A stretch of 5,087 bases of DNA from an uncultured Muribaculaceae bacterium (GTDB lineage: Bacteria; Bacteroidota; Bacteroidia; Bacteroidales; Muribaculaceae), in the NCBI GenBank assembly GCA_938039795.1, contig CALHWU010000021.1, positions 1 through 5,087 on the forward strand, given 5' to 3'. Positions 1 through 5,087 of this stretch are shown here, in pieces. Under the pieces are notes generated by a model, which made no database searches, had not been told where the DNA came from, and saw only the letters and a list, made by a program, of their open reading frames with translations. Position numbers and translations under genes: made by a program. The first letter of the stretch is position 1, and every line of letters begins with the position of its first letter.

Positions 1-399
1 TTCCGCTGGAAAAACTGGGACCTCGGTTTCAACATCCGCGCTTCGATCGGCAACTATGTCTACAACAACGTGCTCTCTACCAAGGCCGTCTATAACGACC
101 TCTTCGCCTATGGTCTCAACAACCTCGTGAAAAACGATTACTACTTCGACCAGCCCCGCTACATGAGCGACTATTATCTGCGCAACGCCTCGTTCGTTCG
201 CTGCGACAATATCACTCTCGGCTACACCTGGGACAACCTCATCAAGGGCAACCTTCGCCTGCGTCTGTTCGGCGCCGTGCAGAACCCCTTCGTGATCACC
301 AAATACAAAGGTGTTGACCCCGAAGTGTTCGGCGGAATCGACAACAGCGTCTACCCGCGCTCGACCACCTATTCACTGGGCCTCGTCGCCACATTCTAA
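1..399 (+). CDS. SusC/RagA-family TonB-dependent outer-membrane transporter, C-terminal fragment
   Basis: The reading frame is open from the first base and ends at TAA 397-399, giving 132 residues of a gene that begins left of the window. The end matches the SusC/RagA pattern I know: an aromatic-rich barrel region (YYFDQPRYMSDYYLRNASF), then the hallmark VQNPFVITKYKGVDPEVFGG, a YPRSTTYSLG strand and a terminal Phe, as expected for an outer-membrane beta-barrel signal recognised by the Bam machinery. SusC proteins are usually about 1000 residues, so only the last barrel strands are visible; the TonB box, plug and carboxypeptidase-like domain cannot be assessed. Members import glycans or oligopeptides with a SusD lipoprotein lid, and a susD start follows at once, as usual. 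The substrate cannot be read from this fragment. Family assignment is firm. The true start is outside the window, and GTG at 70 is an internal codon. Confidence 0.93.
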   Translation, partial: FRWKNWDLGFNIRASIGNYVYNNVLSTKAVYNDLFAYGLNNLVKNDYYFDQPRYMSDYYLRNASFVRCDNITLGYTWDNLIKGNLRLRLFGAVQNPFVITKYKGVDPEVFGGIDNSVYPRSTTYSLGLVATF

Positions 400-423
400 T
401 CAAAGGTTGAATCTTAAAACTCA

Positions 424-933
424 ATGATAACAATGAATATCACTAAATATCTGATGCTTGGCGGCATGGCTCTCGGCCTTGGCCTCACCTCGTGTGTGGG
501 CGACCTCGACCTCGAACCCATCGACCCCAATCTCGAATCGCCTGAAAGCTCAACCATCCTCGTCAACGAGGCCATGCAGTGCTATCAGATCATGGCCACC
601 TCAGGTCAGGAAGGCCCCGGATCGTCGATTATCTCGGGTCTCGACAACGGTCGCGGACAATACACCCGCGCGCTGTTCATGATGAACGAATTCCCCACCG
701 ACGAGTGCATATGGATCTGGAAAGACGACGGCATCTATGACCTCGTTACCAATACGTACGACGCCACCAACGGCAACATTTACGGCACATATTCGCGTCT
801 CTACGCCCATATCGCCGTGTGCAACCAGTTCCTCGCCGACGCCGAGGGGAGCAGCGATGCTGAAATCGCCCGTCTGCGCGACGAGGTGCTCAAGATGGAG
901 GAATTGCTTAAACAAAAAGAGGAGACCGCCTGA
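424..933 (+). CDS. SusD/RagB-family outer-membrane lipoprotein, N-terminal part only, joined in frame to an unrelated-looking tail
   Basis: The first ~150 residues are SusD-like. There is a lipoprotein signal peptide with lipobox LTSC (Cys24 counting from ATG 424, Cys21 from ATG 433), then the usual DLDLEPIDPN linker, a central MMNEFPTDE segment and the helix YGTYSRLYAHIAVCNQFLAD. SusD proteins are lipid-anchored lids over SusC that bind the substrate at the cell surface and are typically 500-600 residues; this one ends at 169. After ARLRDEV a SusD should continue into a helix of the type R-x-L-R-A-x-x-Y-Y, but here it runs into LKMEELLKQKEETA and stops. The TPR-like core and C-terminal domain are missing, so it is probably not functional as a SusD. 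ATG 433 is the likelier start, because it gives a signal peptide with Lys near the front; ATG 424 is the longest option. No clear Shine-Dalgarno is seen, which is normal for Bacteroidota. Alternatives are a gene remnant after deletion or an assembly chimera. Confidence 0.8.
   Translation: MITMNITKYLMLGGMALGLGLTSCVGDLDLEPIDPNLESPESSTILVNEAMQCYQIMATSGQEGPGSSIISGLDNGRGQYTRALFMMNEFPTDECIWIWKDDGIYDLVTNTYDATNGNIYGTYSRLYAHIAVCNQFLADAEGSSDAEIARLRDEVLKMEELLKQKEETA
886..933 (+). other. Probable breakpoint and C-terminal remnant of an unidentified gene formerly upstream of ygiQ
   Basis: From about V155 (codon 886-888) the sequence leaves the SusD pattern and reads LKMEELLKQKEETA, a Lys/Glu-rich, coiled-coil-like end. 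Codons shift too: TTG, CTT, AAA, CAA and AAA appear in a row, whereas the SusC/SusD part prefers CTC/CTG and AAG or GAC-type GC-ending codons. Its TGA (931-933) overlaps the ygiQ ATG (933-935) by one base, an arrangement typical of neighbouring genes in one operon. I read it as the true 3' end of another gene that normally precedes ygiQ; its identity cannot be told from 14 residues. The exact joint is uncertain within roughly 876-892, because ARLRDEV would suit either partner. Confidence 0.5.
918..925 (+). promoter_or_regulatory. Strong ribosome-binding site for ygiQ, inside the preceding reading frame
   Basis: AGAGGAGA ends 7 nt before ATG 933. It is the only good Shine-Dalgarno match in front of a gene in this window. 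Together with the TGATG stop/start overlap, it supports ATG 933 as the start and suggests translational coupling to the gene that ends at 933. Confidence 0.65.
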
Positions 934-2768
934 TGACTGACCCTGCCTTTGATTTGAGGAGATTCCTGCCGACTTCGGCAAAAGACATGAAACTGCGCGG
1001 CTGGGACGAGGCCGATGTAATAATATTTTCGGGCGACGCATATGTAGACCATCCGTCGTTCGGCGCCGCTGTGATAGGCCGTATTCTTGAGCACGAGGGA
1101 TACCGTGTGGCTATCGTGCCGCAGCCCAACTGGCGCGACGATCTGCGCGACTTCAGGAAGCTCGGACGCCCGAGGCTCTTCTTCGGGGTATCGCCCGGCG
1201 CCATGGACTCGATGGTCAACCATTACACGGCCAACCGGCGCCTGCGGAGCGACGATGCATATACACCAGGCGGCCGCCACGGAGCACGGCCCGACTATCC
1301 CAGCATCGTATACACGGAGATACTGCGCCGGCTGTGGCCCGACGTGCCCATAGTGCTCGGAGGGATCGAGGGATCGCTGCGCCGGCTGTCGCACTACGAC
1401 TACTGGCAGGACCGTCTGCGCCCCTCGATACTGCTCGACGCCAAGGCCGACCTGCTCGTCTACGGCATGGGCGAGAAGACGACCGTTGAGATAGCCCGCG
1501 CGCTCGACTCCGGACGCAAGATCTCCGAGCTGACCGATCTGCCGCAGACGGCGCTGACAGTCGCAGCGGCCGACATGCCGCAGCCCGACGCCGACAACAT
1601 CATACTCCACAGCTGGGAGGAGTGCCTCGCCGACCGAAAGGCACAGTCGGCCAACTTCAGGCATATCGAGCAGCAGAGCAACCGCATGCACGGCGCGACC
1701 ATATGGCAGCGCTACGGCGACAGAGCCGTACGCGTCAACCCTATGTATCCGCCGATGACTACAGAGGAGATCGACGCGTCGTTCGACCTGCCGTATACAC
1801 GCCTCCCCCATCCGCGCTACAAGGGGAAGACAATTCCGGCCTACGAGATGATACGCCACTCGATCAACATGCACCGCGGATGCTTCGGCGGATGCGCTTT
1901 CTGCACCATCTCGGCCCATCAGGGCAAATTCATAGCCTCGCGAAGCAAGGAGTCGATATTGCGCGAGGCCGAGGCTGTCACCCGGATGCCCGATTTCAAG
2001 GGCTACATAAGCGATCTGGGGGGGCCGTCGGCCAACATGTACGGCATGCGCGGCCGCGACCAGTCGGTCTGCGCCAGATGTCTGCGGCCATCATGCCTGC
2101 ATCCGGCTCCATGCCCGAATCTCAACACCGACCACGGGCCGCTTCTCGAAATCTACCGCGCCGTCGACCGCCTGCCGGGCGTCAAGAAATCATTCATCGG
2201 AAGCGGCGTACGCTACGATCTCTCTATGCATCCTACCGGCGACAAGCTGACCGACGCCACCAACCGCCTCTATAACGAGGAACTGATAGAGCGCCACGTC
2301 TCGGGGCGCCTGAAAGTGGCGCCGGAGCATACCGAGCCGCGCGTACTTGAAGTGATGAGAAAGCCTCCGTTCGAGCAATTCCACGCCTTCAAGCGCATAT
2401 TCGACGCGACCAACCGCCGGTGCGGACTGCGCCAGCAGCTGATACCCTACTTCATATCGAGCCATCCCGGATGCACCGAGGCCGACATGGCCGAGCTCGC
2501 CGTGAAGACCAAGGAGCTCGACTTCCATCTCGAACAGGTGCAGGACTTCACGCCTACGCCGATGACCGTCAGCACGGAGATCTACTATTCGGGCGTGCAC
2601 CCCTACACCGGCAAACCGGTCAGCTGCGCCCGCACCCGCGACGAAAAGCTGGCCCAGCGCCGCTATTTCTTCTGGTATGACCATACCTACCGGCGCGAGA
2701 TCATCGACTCCCTGAGGCGCATCCATCGCCCCGACCTGATAGAACAATTATATCCAAGAAAAAAATAA
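933..2768 (+). CDS. ygiQ: YgiQ-family radical SAM protein (UPF0313)
   Basis: A complete 611-residue protein. Near the front, FLPTSAKDMKLRGWDEADVI followed by SGDAYVDHPSFG (residues 33-44) is the family signature, in a region resembling a B12-binding fold. The radical SAM cluster is CX3CX2C at Cys317, Cys321 and Cys324 (CFGGCAFC), which should hold a 4Fe-4S cluster that cleaves S-adenosylmethionine. Next come GGPSANMYG and a second Cys set (Cys380, Cys383, Cys388, Cys394) ahead of NLNTDH, then GSGVRYDL, a VAPEHTE motif near 462-468, and VQDFTPTPMT near 535-545. The C-terminal YYSGVHPYTGKPV region matches the DUF3362 part of the family. Length is near that of the shorter family members; E. coli YgiQ is longer. 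It is probably cytoplasmic. The reaction and substrate are, as far as I know, undetermined. The start is fixed by the RBS at 918-925 and the family N-terminus. It lies 6 nt before the peptidase gene, so the two are probably co-transcribed. No frameshift or lost key residue is seen. Confidence 0.95.
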   Translation: MTDPAFDLRRFLPTSAKDMKLRGWDEADVIIFSGDAYVDHPSFGAAVIGRILEHEGYRVAIVPQPNWRDDLRDFRKLGRPRLFFGVSPGAMDSMVNHYTANRRLRSDDAYTPGGRHGARPDYPSIVYTEILRRLWPDVPIVLGGIEGSLRRLSHYDYWQDRLRPSILLDAKADLLVYGMGEKTTVEIARALDSGRKISELTDLPQTALTVAAADMPQPDADNIILHSWEECLADRKAQSANFRHIEQQSNRMHGATIWQRYGDRAVRVNPMYPPMTTEEIDASFDLPYTRLPHPRYKGKTIPAYEMIRHSINMHRGCFGGCAFCTISAHQGKFIASRSKESILREAEAVTRMPDFKGYISDLGGPSANMYGMRGRDQSVCARCLRPSCLHPAPCPNLNTDHGPLLEIYRAVDRLPGVKKSFIGSGVRYDLSMHPTGDKLTDATNRLYNEELIERHVSGRLKVAPEHTEPRVLEVMRKPPFEQFHAFKRIFDATNRRCGLRQQLIPYFISSHPGCTEADMAELAVKTKELDFHLEQVQDFTPTPMTVSTEIYYSGVHPYTGKPVSCARTRDEKLAQRRYFFWYDHTYRREIIDSLRRIHRPDLIEQLYPRKK

Positions 2769-2774
2769 CTTTTT

Positions 2775-4874
2775 ATGAAACAACCAATCATTGCAATTAT
2801 GGCAACGGCACTTCTTGCAGGCTGCGGTCAGAATCCCACGACCGACGGCGGCAAAGTGATTGACAAGTCGGATTTCCGGCCCGAGGGCCGCGCCTACACC
2901 ACCGAAGTGCTCGAAGCCTTCGGCCGCGTGTCGGCTCCGAACGTATCGCCCGACGGAAAGAAGGTGCTCTACGGCGTCAGCTACGAGAGCGTGGAGGACA
3001 ACAGGAGCAATCTCGACCTATACGTAATGAACGCCGACGGATCGGAGGCGCAGCGTCTGACGGCGACCCCCGAATCGGAGAACGGCGCCGTATGGATCGA
3101 CGGCGGCCAGCGCATCGCCTTCATGAGCCCCGTGGAGGGCGCGCCCCAGCTCTGGGTGATGAACGCCGACGGCAGCGGCCGCAAGGCCATCAGTTCCGTC
3201 GAGGGGGGCATCGGCGGCTTTCTCTTCTCGCCCGACGGAAGCCGGGTGGTGATGATCGCCAACGTGAAATATGCCCGCACGGCCAAGGATGTATATCCCG
3301 ACCTCCCCATGGCCACCGGACGCATCATCGACGATCTGATGTACAAGCACTGGGACGAGTGGGTAACCGAAGTGCCCCATCCGTTCATCGCCAGATTTGA
3401 CGGCGACAAACTGACCGACGTCACCGACATCATGGACGGCGAACCTTACGAGGCCCCGATGAAACCGTTCGGCGGCATCGAATCGTTTGCATGGAGCCCC
3501 GACGGCAAGAAGCTCGTCTACGTGTCGCGCAAGAAAACCGGCATGGAATATGCCCTATCGACCAACTCCGACCTATATCTCTACGATCTTGAAAGCGCCT
3601 CGACCGTCAATCTGACCGAAGGCATGATGGGCTACGACACCCAGCCCGCATTCAGCCCCGACGGCAAAACCCTCGCATGGCTCAGCATGGAGCACGACGG
3701 ATACGAGTCGGACAAAAACCGCATATTCACTCTCGATCTGGCCACCGGCGCCAAGACCGATCTCACAGTCGACTGGGACTACACCGCCGATGCTATCGCA
3801 TGGAACACCGACTCACGGTCGATCTACTTCATCGCCCCCAAGGACGGCGTCACCCCGGTGTTCAGAATCTCAGTCGACACCCGCGAGGTGAAGGTGGTTG
3901 CCGAGGGCCAGTATGACTACGAGTCGCTCTCTCCCCTCGCCGACGGTACCCTGCTGACGATGCGCCACTCCATGGTGGAGCCTAACGAGATCCTGGCTGT
4001 GAAAGACGGAGAGATCAAGCAGCTCACCAACGTCAACACCGCCCTCCTGGCGTCGATCGACATGCCCAAAGTGGTGAAACGCATGGTGCCCACCACCGAC
4101 GGCAAGCTCATGACCACATGGGTGCTTTATCCTGCCGACTTCGACAGCACCAAGACCTATCCCGCGCTGCTCTACTGCCAGGGCGGCCCGCAGTCGGCCG
4201 TCAGCCAGTTCTTCAGCTACCGCTGGAACCTCGCCCTCATGGCGGCCCACGGCTATATCGTCATCGCTCCCAACCGCCGCGGCCTGCCCGGCTTCGGCAC
4301 CGAATGGAACGCCCAGATCTCCAAGGACTACGGCGGCCAGAACATGAAGGACTACCTCAGCGCCGTCGACGACATGAAGCGTGAATCATACATCGACGCC
4401 AAGCGCATCGGCGCCGTGGGCGCAAGCTACGGCGGCTTCTCCGTCTACTGGCTTGCCGGCAACCACGACGGCCGCTTCGCCGCTTTCGTGGCCCACGCAG
4501 GCATATTCAACACCGACGCACAGTATCTTGAGACCGAGGAAATGTGGTTTGCCAACTGGGATCTCGGAGGCCCGTTCTGGGACAAGAGCAACGCCGCCGC
4601 CCAGCGTTCGTTTGCCAACTCTCCCCACCGTTTCGTCGACAAATGGGACACCCCGATACTCGTCACCCACGGCGAATACGACTTCCGCATCCTCGCCTCG
4701 CAGGGCATGATGGCATTCAACGCCGCCAAGCTCCGCGGCATACCGGCCGAAATGCTCATATTCCCCGACGAAAACCACTGGATCCTCAAGCCGCAGAATT
4801 CCGTGCTCTGGCAGCGCGTATTCTTCCGCTGGCTCGACCGTTGGCTGATGCCTGAGGGCGAAGCAAAAGAGTAA
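2775..4874 (+). CDS. dpp5: DPP5-like dipeptidyl peptidase, S9 family serine protease, predicted lipoprotein
   Basis: A complete 699-residue protein. It should release N-terminal dipeptides from oligopeptides in the periplasm; P. gingivalis DPP5 prefers hydrophobic residues next to the cut. The signal peptide ends in lipobox LAGC (Cys17), with no acidic run just after the Cys, so an inward-facing, membrane-anchored position is likely. Residues ~45-430 form a beta-propeller with TolB/PD40-type SPDG repeats at 58, 152, 241 and 294 and two MNADGS loops. The alpha/beta-hydrolase domain (~440-690) carries the GGP oxyanion-region motif near 470, nucleophile Ser551 in GASYGGF, Asp636 in HGEYDFRI and His668 in DENHW. 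Similarity to P. gingivalis DPP5, from memory, runs the full length (YKHWDEWV, GEPYEAPMKP, GGQNMKDYL, EEMWFANWD), so this is probably an ortholog rather than DPP4 or an acylaminoacyl peptidase. ATG 2775 begins the signal peptide. There is no clear Shine-Dalgarno; it sits 6 nt after ygiQ. A terminator-like hairpin follows. Confidence 0.93.
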   Translation: MKQPIIAIMATALLAGCGQNPTTDGGKVIDKSDFRPEGRAYTTEVLEAFGRVSAPNVSPDGKKVLYGVSYESVEDNRSNLDLYVMNADGSEAQRLTATPESENGAVWIDGGQRIAFMSPVEGAPQLWVMNADGSGRKAISSVEGGIGGFLFSPDGSRVVMIANVKYARTAKDVYPDLPMATGRIIDDLMYKHWDEWVTEVPHPFIARFDGDKLTDVTDIMDGEPYEAPMKPFGGIESFAWSPDGKKLVYVSRKKTGMEYALSTNSDLYLYDLESASTVNLTEGMMGYDTQPAFSPDGKTLAWLSMEHDGYESDKNRIFTLDLATGAKTDLTVDWDYTADAIAWNTDSRSIYFIAPKDGVTPVFRISVDTREVKVVAEGQYDYESLSPLADGTLLTMRHSMVEPNEILAVKDGEIKQLTNVNTALLASIDMPKVVKRMVPTTDGKLMTTWVLYPADFDSTKTYPALLYCQGGPQSAVSQFFSYRWNLALMAAHGYIVIAPNRRGLPGFGTEWNAQISKDYGGQNMKDYLSAVDDMKRESYIDAKRIGAVGASYGGFSVYWLAGNHDGRFAAFVAHAGIFNTDAQYLETEEMWFANWDLGGPFWDKSNAAAQRSFANSPHRFVDKWDTPILVTHGEYDFRILASQGMMAFNAAKLRGIPAEMLIFPDENHWILKPQNSVLWQRVFFRWLDRWLMPEGEAKE

Positions 4875-4895
4875 TCCTCCCTCCGCATACGATTA

Positions 4896-4934
4896 AGGCG
4901 CCGTGGCAAAGCTCAAGGTTTTGCCGCGGCGCCT
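4896..4934 (+). terminator. Intrinsic-terminator-like hairpin after the peptidase gene
   Basis: Left arm AGGCGCCGTGGCAAA (4896-4910) and right arm TTTGCCGCGGCGCCT (4920-4934) pair over 15 bp with a single G-U wobble, around a 9-nt loop. The hairpin begins 21 nt after the stop of the peptidase gene. The following CTCTGTTTGTG is only modestly U-rich, so termination may be partial. It separates the ygiQ-dpp5 unit from the next promoter. Confidence 0.75.
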
Positions 4935-4951
4935 CTGTTTGTGCCGCAAAG

Positions 4952-4982
4952 TTTGCACAGTATCACGAAATGCTTAACTTTG
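4952..4982 (+). promoter_or_regulatory. Bacteroidota-type sigma-ABfr promoter for the lipoprotein gene at 5002
   Basis: A TTTG at 4952-4955 (-33 box) is followed after 19 nt by TAACTTTG at 4975-4982, an exact TAnnTTTG -7 box. Transcription would start at about 4987-4990, leaving a leader of only about 12-15 nt before ATG 5002. The position right after the hairpin fits a new transcription unit. Confidence 0.75.
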
Positions 4983-5001
4983 CCTCACAATACCATTCAG
5001 A

Positions 5002-5087
5002 ATGACACGGCTACCAATCATACTCATCACAGCGCTTCTTATCGCCGGATGCTCGCGCATCAGCCGCAACCCCGACCTGCTGCGCGC
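5002..5087 (+). CDS. Putative lipoprotein, N-terminal fragment cut by the window end
   Basis: ATG 5002 opens a frame that runs off the right end, with 28 complete codons visible. It reads as a lipoprotein signal peptide: Arg3, a hydrophobic core LPIILITALL and lipobox IAGC with Cys17, then SRISRNPDLLRA. A promoter lies directly upstream and there is no clear Shine-Dalgarno. The NPDLLRA stretch just after the Cys recalls a group of Bacteroidota TPR-like lipoproteins that begin with a phrase such as NPELxRAxxLM, but too little is present to assign a family. It could be any small envelope lipoprotein. Lipoprotein nature is well supported; function is unknown. Confidence 0.65.
   Translation, partial: MTRLPIILITALLIAGCSRISRNPDLLR

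Noticed and set aside
70..399. GTG at 70 as the start of a small separate gene
   Set aside because: The frame is open back to base 1 with SusC-like sequence, so the GTG is an internal Val codon.
400..432. A promoter or regulatory element between susC and susD
   Set aside because: The gap is only 24-33 nt, has no TAnnTTTG box and no inverted repeat; the genes are expected to share one transcript.
801..1919. A 372-codon open frame on the minus strand
   Set aside because: It lies opposite the SusD tail and ygiQ, both with strong family motifs. Long antisense frames are common in GC-rich coding DNA, and the translation shows no recognisable domain.
2018..2024. A run of seven G in ygiQ, considered as a slippage or phase-variation tract
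   Set aside because: It encodes the conserved LGGPSANMYG motif with the frame intact on both sides; seven bases is short and nothing else suggests switching.
2190..2747. A 185-codon minus-strand frame within ygiQ
   Set aside because: It is a shadow of the conserved YgiQ C-terminal region, with no start signal or domain of its own.
3024..3180. Near-repeat encoding VMNADGS twice in the peptidase gene, considered as a DNA repeat
   Set aside because: The copies differ at synonymous sites and fit the repeated blades of a beta-propeller, so this is protein-level repetition.

Overview
The window looks like Bacteroidota chromosome or a metagenomic contig, most likely order Bacteroidales. A Muribaculaceae-like gut lineage is my guess, but the family is not proven. 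The evidence is a SusC/SusD outer-membrane pair, a full-length protein very close to what I remember of Porphyromonas gingivalis DPP5, weak or absent Shine-Dalgarno sequences at most starts, and a Bacteroidota-type promoter (TTTG, 19-nt spacer, TAnnTTTG) near the right end. All genes are on the + strand and the DNA is GC-rich by eye.

Layout. Positions 1-399 hold the C-terminal 132 residues of a SusC/RagA TonB-dependent transporter. A 24-33 nt gap follows. Next comes a SusD/RagB lipoprotein that starts normally (signal peptide, lipobox, recognisable SusD N-terminus) but stops after 166-169 residues, where about 500 or more are expected. Its last 14 residues form a charged, helix-prone tail unlike SusD. 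That tail overlaps by one base the start of a 611-residue YgiQ-type radical SAM protein. After a 6-nt gap comes a 699-residue DPP5-like S9 dipeptidyl peptidase with a lipoprotein signal peptide. A strong hairpin follows, then a promoter and the first 28 codons of another small lipoprotein gene.

How the pieces fit. ygiQ and the peptidase gene form a tight pair. The SusCD pair would supply substrate uptake, possibly of peptides if it truly belongs with the peptidase. However, the join between SusD and the ygiQ side, at about 876-892, looks like a breakpoint. It is either a real in-frame deletion that fused the front of susD to the end of another gene, or an assembly chimera. Any functional story linking SusCD to YgiQ and DPP5 depends on settling that first. 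I see no RNA gene, CRISPR array, insertion sequence or clearly novel system.
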